Assembly (NCBI RefSeq): GCF_014645615.1
Contig: NZ_BMMB01000005.1
Location: 516,663-580,662, forward strand
Direction: 5' to 3'
Length of the DNA: 64,000 bases
Origin: Paenibacillus hunanensis
GTDB lineage: Bacteria; Bacillota; Bacilli; Paenibacillales; Paenibacillaceae
In this document: positions 1 through 6,787 of the stretch, piece after piece
Layout of the letters: every line of letters starts with the position of its first letter
Numbering within the stretch: position 1 is the first letter of the stretch
The notes under the pieces: model-generated
Told to the model about the DNA's origin: nothing
Seen by the model: only the letters and a program-made list of their open reading frames with translations
The model's database searches: none
Position numbers and translations under genes: made by a program

Positions 1-197
1 CGACTAATATCGGTCTGACTCCAATCGGATGACTCGACCTTCCAGGATTGATCGCTCCAAAAGTCGCTCTCAAAGCCTGCATTATGAAGCGATATGCTGC
101 CATCTGCCGCAGCGGAGGAATGCATTCCGATTGGCCATGTTCCCAGCACGATCGCTACGATTAAAAACAGCAGCGATGCCTGTTTCTTGCTTCCCAT
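1..197 (-). CDS. Secreted protein, 5' end only (cut by window edge)
   Basis: Reading leftward from ATG 195-197, 65 codons are open to the window edge. The start has an AAAGGGGA ribosome site 7 bases upstream. The product begins MGSKKQASLLFLIVAIVLG, a basic tip plus hydrophobic core, and a likely signal-peptidase site follows at SSAAA-D near residues 27-32. The mature part (NAGFESDFW, then SWKVESSDW) resembles the start of a beta-sandwich carbohydrate-binding module such as those on secreted galactanases, but too little is present to assign a family. A cre-like site lies 54 bases upstream. Inference: an exported glycan-degrading enzyme under catabolite control. I am sure of the reading frame and signal peptide, not of the enzyme. 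Confidence 0.6.
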   Translation of the reverse strand, partial: MGSKKQASLLFLIVAIVLGTWPIGMHSSAAADGSISLHNAGFESDFWSDQSWKVESSDWSQTDIS

Positions 198-250
198 ATG
201 TGTATCCCCTTTCGTTCTAACCAACGACATTTGACGTCATTTCCACTTAT

Positions 251-265
251 TGTAAAGCGCTTGCA
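251..265. promoter_or_regulatory. cre-like (CcpA) site upstream of the partial secreted gene
   Basis: TGTAAAGCGCTTGCA is centred on AAGCGCTT. It resembles the catabolite-responsive element but carries one extra base relative to the 14-bp palindrome, so it is an imperfect match. A position just upstream of a probable secreted glycanase fits CcpA control. Other LacI-family repressors read similar sites. Confidence 0.4.
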
Positions 266-430
266 TAATTACTGTGATCACTATAGCAGACGGTGTAAAC
301 GTGCAATAGGAGAGGATTGCAACATTTCGTGTTTTTAAGCAAGGGATTTGTAGATGGTACGACTCCATATGTATTCATACACATACCGCTCTGTACGTTC
401 TATGCTCTCTATTGGCTCTATACACATGTA

Positions 431-464
431 AAAGGAGCAAGCCCTTGACCCAGGTCCTGCTCCT
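431..464 (-). terminator. Probable intrinsic terminator of mqo
   Basis: On the minus strand AGGAGCA pairs with TGCTCCT across a loop of about 18 bases, followed by TTT. It lies about 180 bases beyond the mqo stop. The stem is good but the T tract is short. Confidence 0.5.
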
Positions 465-646
465 CACTGATCGATATCCTTCTAATCTGTAGCCTAGTAA
501 TCTATACGACAGACGAGAGATTCGTACCGGCTGTGATCTTGATCTGATTATCCGCTTGCTCCTGCTGCAAGCTCAAGCGAGCCGTAATTCTTCTCACCAA
601 CTTGCAGCATGAATATCCTATTTCATAACCAAAGCGCAATTCAGAC

Positions 647-2185
647 TCAGATGCTGCGTGTCACTACATCCGGTGACGTTTCTACACCGTTCGTCACGTG
701 ATCCTCACTATTCAGTCCCAGCACTTCCGAGGTCGAGCTGAAAATCTGGCGGAACAGATCGGGATGCTCAGACAGCGACAAACCGTAGGATGGAATGATC
801 TCCTTGATCTTCGGCTCCCACTTTGGCAGCTCCTGCGGGAAGCAGCGGCGAAGCACCTCCAGCATAACGTGTACTGCGGTTGATGCGCCTGGCGAAGCGC
901 CGAGCAATGCGGCAACCGAACCGTCAGCTGCACTTACGACCTCGGTACCGAATTGCAGTGTGCCTTTGCCAGTTGGCGTATCCTTGATAACCTGTACACG
1001 CTGACCCGCAACGACCAGCTCCCAATCTTCGCTCTTCGCGGTTGGGATGAACTCACGCAGCTCTTCCATCCGTTGCTCGCTGGTCAGCATGACCTGCTGT
1101 ACGAGATAACGGGTGAGCGCCATTTCCTTCATACCGGCTGCCAGCATCGTCATCAGATTGTTCGGCTTTACTGAGCCGATCAAGTCCATGTTGGAGCCTG
1201 TTTTCAGGAACTTTGGCGAGAAGCCTGCAAAAGGCCCGAATAGCAGTGCTTTTTTGTTATCGATATAACGGGTATCCAGATGCGGTACAGACATCGGCGG
1301 CGCGCCCACTTTGGCCTTGCCATATACTTTGGCATGATGCTGCTCAACCACATCCGGGTTTTTACAGACCATAAATACACCACTTACCGGGAAGCCACCG
1401 ATTTGACGGGATTCTGGAATACCGGTCTTTTGCAGCAGCGGCAGACTGCCACCACCCGCACCGATAAATACAAAGCGTGCGACATGATTCTCGACACGTC
1501 CATTATCCAGATTGTGCACCTTCACGTTCCACGAGCCATCCGGTGTGCGCTTAATATCCTTGATGCTATGCTTGTAATGCACCTCGACGCCCTGATCCTT
1601 CAAGTAATCAAACATCATCCGAGTCAGCGCACCGAAGTTCACATCCGTACCGGAATCGATCTTGGTCGCGGCAATCGGCTCACTGGAGGTGCGTCCATTC
1701 ATAATGAGTGGAATCCACTCTTTTAGCTTGGCTGGCTCATCCGCATATTCCATTCCTTGAAACAGCGGGTTTTGGGTAAGCGCTTTAAATCTCTTTTTCA
1801 AAAAAGAAACGTTGCTTTCACCCAGCACCAGGCTCATATGCGGAATCGGCTTAATAAATTGCTGCGGGTTGTGAAGCACCCCGGTCTGGATGAGATGCGC
1901 CCAGAATTGACGGGATAGCTGAAATTGCTCATTGATCTGCACCGCTTTGCTGATGTCGATCGTGCCATCCGGCTTCTCAGACGTATAGTTCAGTTCGCAC
2001 AGCGCCGCATGACCTGTACCGGCGTTGTTCCATTCGTTAGAGCTTTCTTCTCCAGGGCTTGCGAGTTTCTCAAACACTTTAATTTCCCATTCTGGTGCTA
2101 ACTCTTTCAGCAATGATCCCAGTGTCGCACTCATGACACCAGCACCAATTAAGATAACGTCTGTTTTTTTCTGTAGGCTGCTCAT
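647..2185 (-). CDS. mqo: Malate:quinone oxidoreductase
   Basis: FAD-dependent, membrane-associated oxidation of L-malate to oxaloacetate with electrons passed to the quinone pool, bypassing NAD-linked malate dehydrogenase. The N-terminus [20 protein letters not shown] has the Rossmann dinucleotide motif [25 protein letters not shown] is typical of Mqo, as are the C-terminal ASPGASTAV and [14 protein letters not shown] segments. About 512 residues is the family's usual length. The start at 2183-2185 is chosen over an upstream in-frame codon because AAGGAAGG sits 5 bases before it. The gene is monocistronic, with a leader that contains an intrinsic terminator (2214-2237) and a promoter inside a repeated 53-bp element (2328-2380), so regulation by attenuation is possible. 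Confidence 0.96.
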   Translation of the reverse strand: MSSLQKKTDVILIGAGVMSATLGSLLKELAPEWEIKVFEKLASPGEESSNEWNNAGTGHAALCELNYTSEKPDGTIDISKAVQINEQFQLSRQFWAHLIQTGVLHNPQQFIKPIPHMSLVLGESNVSFLKKRFKALTQNPLFQGMEYADEPAKLKEWIPLIMNGRTSSEPIAATKIDSGTDVNFGALTRMMFDYLKDQGVEVHYKHSIKDIKRTPDGSWNVKVHNLDNGRVENHVARFVFIGAGGGSLPLLQKTGIPESRQIGGFPVSGVFMVCKNPDVVEQHHAKVYGKAKVGAPPMSVPHLDTRYIDNKKALLFGPFAGFSPKFLKTGSNMDLIGSVKPNNLMTMLAAGMKEMALTRYLVQQVMLTSEQRMEELREFIPTAKSEDWELVVAGQRVQVIKDTPTGKGTLQFGTEVVSAADGSVAALLGASPGASTAVHVMLEVLRRCFPQELPKWEPKIKEIIPSYGLSLSEHPDLFRQIFSSTSEVLGLNSEDHVTNGVETSPDVVTRSI

Positions 2186-2213
2186 AAAAACCTTCCTTAT
2201 CTCGTATATTTGC

Positions 2214-2237
2214 AAAAAAGAGCAGTCGCTCCTGCTC
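2214..2237 (-). terminator. Intrinsic terminator in the mqo 5' leader (attenuator candidate)
   Basis: On the minus strand GAGCAG-GAGCGA-CTGCTC is followed directly by TTTTTT. It ends about 29 bases upstream of the mqo start. No minus-strand gene lies within 1.6 kb upstream that it could serve, because the nearest neighbour is on the plus strand. It therefore looks like an attenuator or an insulator in the mqo leader. Confidence 0.6.
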
Positions 2238-2325
2238 AGGTACTACACGAAGCAAGGCTCCACTCAGGAACATCACGATACTGACTATTTTCCATTACCC
2301 CACAGGGCGTTCAATCATTACCTTT

Positions 2326-2331
2326 ATTATA
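2326..2331 (-). promoter_or_regulatory. Candidate mqo promoter -10 (TATAAT)
   Basis: A perfect TATAAT on the minus strand overlaps the end of repeat element A. The hexamer 17 bp upstream (TTTTTA) is a poor -35, suggesting an activator or an upstream element. The implied leader to the mqo ATG is about 135 nt. Confidence 0.5.
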
Positions 2332-2380
2332 ACTTAATTGCAGTCTGTTAAAAATGTTATCGACTCTTATCCTCCAATTA
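2328..2380 (-). repeat. 53-bp intergenic element, copy A
   Basis: Matches 5516-5568 at 46 of 53 positions without gaps. Shared blocks on the minus strand include GAGTCGATAACAT, TTAACAG, CTGCAAT and AAGTTATA, and the element ends in a -10-like hexamer. It is not part of any recognised gene. See the matching finding. Confidence 0.7.
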
Positions 2381-2772
2381 TATACTATTTGGAGTTGGTA
2401 AAAAATGAAAAGTTTGCTCGAAAAGGGCTAACTGGATCAAAAACCGACAAGAGAATACGGATTACAGGGATTTGTAGCCATTATTTTATGGATATGACAT
2501 GTCGACGATGAGCGTATCATGCTTGCAACTATATCTATTATATATTTTTTGACATATATTATACAGCATAAAAGTGCCCCATTACCATCGTTTGTACCTT
2601 AGCTGAACGGTACATGTCCGATTGGATTTGCGGTAATATACAGGATGTACAACTGAAAGACTGGGCTGGCGAGCTGTCATTGGCTTATGAAGCCCATCCA
2701 GCCTGTGTAAAGCATCATTGCGATCACGAACCCTTACAATTAACTGTATACCCCTATTCACAGGAGGATATC

Positions 2773-3849
2773 ATGAATATTCAATCTCTGTATAATTCCT
2801 ATATCGGCATAAAGTATAGGGATGAAGAGCCCCGTATACTCGATATTCCATTTCAATATTATCGATGCGGCGATGACAGCACCGAGCTATTTATCACGAA
2901 TGAGGATGAAGCGTCGTTTGCGCAATGGGCATTGGAGCTATTGCCTGAAGACCCGGGCTATTTGAGTGATCCGGTGCATGCTCCGCTGTTAGCGCAGTCC
3001 TTTCCGCAGCTTAATCTGTACGAGGAGCTGATCCTGCATTATTTATTGCTTACGATCAATACGACGCTATCGATCTATCCGATCCATGCCTATAACCGAA
3101 TGAATGATTGGATGAAGGGCTATTGCTTTTTCCAGTTATCCGGGCTGAATCGCGTGACTTTATTGGAGGCTGGACAGCGAGAGCAGCTGCGTGGCTGGCT
3201 GCTGCATCAGTATTTGTACGCACATCCTGTAAACTGGGATACGTTGCAGGCATTCTCCTATCAAGAACAGCAGCTCGTGCATACCGCTACAGGCATTTCT
3301 GTACGTGATTATATGACTCGGTATCACGACGAGATTCAGCAGCATTACGAGCAGTATGCGGAGCGTCTGGATGCTTCACCGACTACGATGAAACCATTCA
3401 AGACGCTGACATTGGAGCTGTTGAGTCATCTGGAGGGAGGCACAATTGCATTACAGCTTCCGCACACATCAGAGGTATCGTATATGCTGCCATGGCTGAA
3501 CGATGTGAACGATTTGCTAGCGCAATATCAAAAGGATAAAGGTGCTTTTTTTGCTGTATTGCGGCAGGCAGCGATGTCGCCCATGAGTGCGTACGGTGCT
3601 CACTGCTTTAGTATGCTACTGCAAAATTATGCCTGCTATATTGTTACGTTTGCCCCTGGTGAGCTGAATGTGCTGGTTGAAGCGCTGGCTGATGAACCAG
3701 ACCTGTGCACGCTGATCGTCAGCCGACTATGTACCGATACGATTTTCGTACAGCACATCCTGTGGCAACACGGGCAAACGATAGAGGATATGCCGCAGGT
3801 GGTCACTCACTTCAACGAGGCAGCCAAAGAGCTGTATAGCATCAAGTAA
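2773..3849 (+). CDS. Protein of unknown function (358 aa)
   Basis: I do not recognise a family. The start at 2773 (MNIQSLYNSYIGIKY) is chosen because AGGAGG lies 5 bases upstream. The frame stays open back to an ATG at 2614, which would add 53 residues but has no ribosome site. The product is soluble, acidic and rich in Leu, Gln and Tyr, without signal peptide, membrane segment or obvious metal or nucleotide motif. A long helical middle and an aromatic-rich N-terminal third (YYRCGDDSTELFI) are visible. It runs convergent with the GH43 gene, 48 bases apart, so context gives no role. Codon use resembles the neighbours, supporting a real gene. Confidence 0.7.
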   Translation: MNIQSLYNSYIGIKYRDEEPRILDIPFQYYRCGDDSTELFITNEDEASFAQWALELLPEDPGYLSDPVHAPLLAQSFPQLNLYEELILHYLLLTINTTLSIYPIHAYNRMNDWMKGYCFFQLSGLNRVTLLEAGQREQLRGWLLHQYLYAHPVNWDTLQAFSYQEQQLVHTATGISVRDYMTRYHDEIQQHYEQYAERLDASPTTMKPFKTLTLELLSHLEGGTIALQLPHTSEVSYMLPWLNDVNDLLAQYQKDKGAFFAVLRQAAMSPMSAYGAHCFSMLLQNYACYIVTFAPGELNVLVEALADEPDLCTLIVSRLCTDTIFVQHILWQHGQTIEDMPQVVTHFNEAAKELYSIK

Positions 3850-3897
3850 ATGTACAGGTGTTGCTGTGCCTGACTCCAATCCAGCTGTATTCACCTG

Positions 3898-4965
3898 TTA
3901 TGCTAGCTGGAAGCCGTCGCCTGTGTCTACGATATCAAACAGGTGACAGCGCGATTCTGGAATACGAAACGGACGATGTACAATCAGCTTCCATGCCCCA
4001 TCGAAGGTCTGAAAGAGCATACCATGACCGCTATCTTCACGTACGAGCGGATCAAGCTGCTCCCATGGTCCCTCCAGGCTGCCACTCACCGAGCGGGCAA
4101 TCGTCTGCACATAGCTGTCCTGCTCATAGCTTGACCACAGCATAACGAGCGAACCACCGGAGGTACGGTACAGCTGGCAACCATCCGTTACATAGACAGT
4201 CGGCTCATGTGGTGCCATATCTGATATTGACGCTGTATCAGTTGGTAGAACTGTATCGGCTGATGAAGCGGTATCGACACCCGCCTGATCCTGTAAAGAG
4301 TCTGGCGAGTGAGACATCGTCAACGGTAACCATGGCGCTGCCGATCCACTGAACAGATGCACCGGCTCACCTACTGTACCTGACCAATCATCATTCAGTC
4401 GCATCGCTTCAATCGTGCCATCGATCGTCTGCACCCATTCGTGGCAGTAGACGATCCACGGCTGCTGCTGTTCATCGATATATAGCGTGCCATCCAGTGT
4501 CATCATCGTTTCGGGTAGTACCGGACGCTCTCCATTCACTAGCTGAAAGGGACCCTCAGGCGTATCGCTAACGGCAATCACTGTCCCGCGCCAGTGCTTC
4601 GTATAGCCTTGAATTGGCTCACCTTCCAGCAGACGATCGTTATGATGAAGGGTCACGAATAAATAGTACCGTCCCTGATAGGCATGTACCTCTGGTGCCC
4701 AAGCTCCATGCTGTGGATGCGCCCAGCTCTCATCTGGAATCGAGAAGACAAGATAGGGGCCTGCCCACTGCTCCAGATCGGTGCTTTTATACACCAGCAC
4801 GCCATAACGATCCGTTCCGTGCAGCTGAGGTGTTGCACCTGTGTACAGATAATAAGTGCCTGAATGAGCATCAGTTAGCACGAAGGGATCATGCGCAGGA
4901 ATATCCTCCAAACGATGATGATTGCCCGGACGAGCTACATCACAGGCAGCATTGTAGACAGACAT
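3898..4965 (-). CDS. GH43-family glycosidase (arabinanase / arabinofuranosidase-like)
   Basis: A five-bladed propeller glycoside hydrolase expected to act on arabinose-containing oligosaccharides or beta-xylosides. The three acidic residues of GH43 are visible in order: Asp in AHDPFVLTD, Asp in MMTLDGTLYID and Glu in the EWVQTIDGTIEAM segment. WAPEVHAYQGRYYLF is another family hallmark. There is no signal peptide, so it should be cytoplasmic and act on imported oligosaccharides. ATG 4963-4965 is chosen because AAAGGAG is 9 bases upstream, whereas the TTG two codons earlier is too close. An unusual Ser/Thr/Asp-rich insert (roughly residues 225-265) interrupts a propeller loop. A good cre site 21 bases upstream suggests CcpA repression. 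The exact substrate cannot be told from sequence; the ara operon nearby favours arabinan fragments. Confidence 0.85.
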   Translation of the reverse strand: MSVYNAACDVARPGNHHRLEDIPAHDPFVLTDAHSGTYYLYTGATPQLHGTDRYGVLVYKSTDLEQWAGPYLVFSIPDESWAHPQHGAWAPEVHAYQGRYYLFVTLHHNDRLLEGEPIQGYTKHWRGTVIAVSDTPEGPFQLVNGERPVLPETMMTLDGTLYIDEQQQPWIVYCHEWVQTIDGTIEAMRLNDDWSGTVGEPVHLFSGSAAPWLPLTMSHSPDSLQDQAGVDTASSADTVLPTDTASISDMAPHEPTVYVTDGCQLYRTSGGSLVMLWSSYEQDSYVQTIARSVSGSLEGPWEQLDPLVREDSGHGMLFQTFDGAWKLIVHRPFRIPESRCHLFDIVDTGDGFQLA

Positions 4966-4986
4966 GCACAACAGCTCCTTTATTTT

Positions 4987-5001
4987 TGAATACGCTTACA
5001 A
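4987..5001 (-). promoter_or_regulatory. cre (CcpA) site of the GH43 gene
   Basis: Minus-strand TTGTAAGCGTATTCA fits the degenerate Bacillus cre consensus WTGNAANCGNWNNCW at every position. It lies 21 bases before the GH43 start, a position expected to block transcription when preferred sugars are present. Confidence 0.6.
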
Positions 5002-5399
5002 ATTAGTTTGTTTGGGTGATGTTGAAGGATAGGGATACCCAACTGTAACAGGTTCGTCAGCTATATCTTTAGCTATAGTTTGTGAAGATATCCTCTACAT
5101 ATTATGCGATCATTGCCCGCACATCGCTGTTCCGATTCGTGCCAGATTATCGTTTTCGTTTGTCTGATCGCCAAGCTTCATGGCAGCTTGGCTTCTTCTA
5201 CAACACTCAGTTACAACTACCATTTAACTACATCTATTCCTTTAGCTCATTACTGTCGTAATGTTCGTACAACTACCTGTAGTATACCTGTTCGGCTTAT
5301 AAAATGCCAAATGAAATCAGTGCTATCCACTTCCTTTTTGTTATACACCCATGCTTCTTTAATCGACTCTATACAAGCTTCAGCCTAGATTGCGCTTCA

Positions 5400-5477
5400 T
5401 CCCATTTCCACATACACAAAAGGCAGCGTCTCGCTTGCCGTATAGCAAGACAAGACGCTGCCTGTGATATCCATTCG
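5400..5477 (-). CDS. Possible 25-codon leader/small ORF overlapping a terminator
   Basis: On the minus strand AGGAG is followed 6 bases later by an ATG that opens 25 codons, beginning MDITGSVLSCYTASETLP and ending in TGA. The ORF spans the hairpin at 5418-5463 and lies just downstream of repeat element B with its -10-like TATACA. It could be a leader peptide, a small regulatory transcript or chance. No family is recognised. Confidence 0.25.
5418..5463 (-). terminator. Intrinsic terminator downstream of the response regulator
   Basis: On the minus strand GGCAGCGTCT pairs with AGACGCTGCC, with an inner stem CTTGC/GCAAG, followed by TTTTG. It is about 200 bases past the response-regulator stop and would also end any transcript starting in element B. 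Confidence 0.7.
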
Positions 5478-5515
5478 ATGCTCCTGTCATTTCAGCTATA
5501 CGTTGATTCCATTTG

Positions 5516-5568
5516 TATAACTTCATTGCAGCCTGTTAAGCATGTTATCGACTCGTATTCTCCAATAA
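5516..5568 (-). repeat. 53-bp intergenic element, copy B
   Basis: Second copy of the element at 2328-2380, 46 of 53 identical and ungapped. On the minus strand it ends in TATACA at 5514-5519, where copy A has TATAAT. It lies between the response-regulator stop and its terminator. Confidence 0.7.
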
Positions 5569-5668
5569 GATAGGGCGCTTATGGTATGTTGCTTATTCAC
5601 ACCAGCATGTCGAACGAACAACTCCATTTTCTACTCATTACATTTAAAGTGCGCGCTTCTCAGCATAT

Positions 5669-6787
5669 TTAACGCTCACGATTCTCAGCCCATAGCTGCT
5701 GCTGACGCTCTTTTACACGCGCAGCTCCAGTAGCGTCATTCGTATCCAGCAGTAGCTGCATAAGCTGCTCATAATGGCGATCGACATCTGGCTCCAGCTC
5801 CAACAGCTTGTACAGCGGTGCAATTTGCTCATCCACAGCTAGCTGGCTCAGCGCTTGCACTAAATACGCAGCCACTGAACCGCGTAGCTCGATCCGATAG
5901 GCGTCTGCCCACGTATAATGCTCGGTTTCCAGATAATCTCCGCTGTAGAGCGCGATCACCTGGCTCACCGTTTCGGCGGTGACCGTCTGCTGAGCGATAA
6001 GCTCCAGTAGCTGCGCCAGATCACTATGGAAAATAGCTGGCTCGATCCAGTAGCGTTCATCTCCATATTTGACCACATCATCATAGCCGAGTGTCTTGAA
6101 CAGATTGCGCACATAATAGAGCGAGGTGTGCAGTAGCTTCTGTCCTTGCTGTGCGGGCACATCTGCCCATAACTGCTCAAGAATCGTAAATTTATACACG
6201 GGATTCCCCTGATAATGCCAGAGCAGGGCGAATAGCTCCTTCGTCTTGCGAGTACGCCAGCTAAGCAATCGTCCATCGACAGCATTTACCTGTAGACTGC
6301 CCATCACACGTAGCGATAACGTAGCTATCGAGGGAGCAGGGGAAGCAGGCTGTTCCAGTTCCATATTGTTATGTTCATCATTATCCATGCTATCTACTGA
6401 TCCTGTAGTCTGTTGGTATTGCTTATTTCGCTGAGTGGCATAGCGCCCAAGCGTGCGCTCTAGCTTGGCTGGCGCTACAGGCTTGAGCAAATAGCCGATC
6501 GCTTCGGTATGAAAGGCATCGATTGCATACTGATCATGAGCCGTCACGAAAATAATAGCAGCGTCTGGACAGATGACGTTTAGCTGCTCCGCGGCATCCA
6601 GTCCACTAATACCGGGCATTTCGATATCAAGGAAGATCAGCTCAGGCTGCTTATCCCGACAAGCAGTCATCGCTTCGTGCACCAGCTGATATTTGCCGAC
6701 TACCTCCACCTGACCGGTCTCGCTCAGCATAATGTCCAGCACATCTAATCCGATCTCTTCATCATCAATCAATATCGCTTTCCACAT
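5669..6787 (-). CDS. Response regulator: receiver + winged helix + BTAD (SARP-like)
   Basis: Cytoplasmic two-component regulator. Residues 1-120 form a receiver domain: acidic pair IDDEE near residue 8, phospho-acceptor Asp54 in FLDIEMPGISG, Thr in VTAHD and Lys in YLLKPVAP. After a Gln/Asn-rich linker, residues about 155-260 look like an OmpR-type winged helix (LLSWRTRKTKELFALLW) and 265-372 like a bacterial transcriptional activation domain (SGDYLETEHYTWADAYR), as in SARP activators. The start at 6785-6787 lies inside the kinase gene, overlapping it by 23 bases, so the two genes are translationally coupled. Its targets are unknown. Identification of the receiver is certain and the BTAD assignment is likely. 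Confidence 0.88.
   Translation of the reverse strand: MWKAILIDDEEIGLDVLDIMLSETGQVEVVGKYQLVHEAMTACRDKQPELIFLDIEMPGISGLDAAEQLNVICPDAAIIFVTAHDQYAIDAFHTEAIGYLLKPVAPAKLERTLGRYATQRNKQYQQTTGSVDSMDNDEHNNMELEQPASPAPSIATLSLRVMGSLQVNAVDGRLLSWRTRKTKELFALLWHYQGNPVYKFTILEQLWADVPAQQGQKLLHTSLYYVRNLFKTLGYDDVVKYGDERYWIEPAIFHSDLAQLLELIAQQTVTAETVSQVIALYSGDYLETEHYTWADAYRIELRGSVAAYLVQALSQLAVDEQIAPLYKLLELEPDVDRHYEQLMQLLLDTNDATGAARVKERQQQLWAENRER

Larger units (their letters stand above)
198..646. other. Intergenic region, secreted gene / mqo
   Basis: Divides the leftward partial gene from the leftward mqo gene. It holds the cre-like site and the probable mqo terminator. I see no supported gene in the rest. Confidence 0.6.
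2186..2772. other. Divergent intergenic region upstream of mqo and the unknown gene
   Basis: Holds the mqo leader, its attenuator-like hairpin and repeat element A. Nearer the rightward gene is an A/T-rich stretch with TTGACA at about 2548, which may carry that gene's promoter. In-frame open sequence from an ATG at 2614 to 2772 lacks a ribosome binding site and is treated as leader. Confidence 0.5.
4966..5668. other. Intergenic region, GH43 / response regulator
   Basis: From left to right it holds the cre site of the GH43 gene, about 400 bases without a supported gene, a long hairpin terminator (5418-5463) and repeat element B (5516-5568). A short minus-strand ORF with its own ribosome site (5400-5477) overlaps the hairpin and is listed separately. 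Confidence 0.5.

Noticed and set aside
29..220. 63-codon plus-strand frame at the left edge
   Set aside because: It is the opposite strand of a leftward gene with signal peptide and good ribosome site.
1280..1726. 148-codon frame opposite mqo, and similar long antisense frames opposite araA, P450 and the kinase
   Set aside because: Shadow frames of strongly supported genes, without ribosome sites or protein families.
2614..2772. Longer N-terminus for the unknown 358-residue protein
   Set aside because: No ribosome site before ATG 2614, whereas ATG 2773 has AGGAGG at ideal distance.
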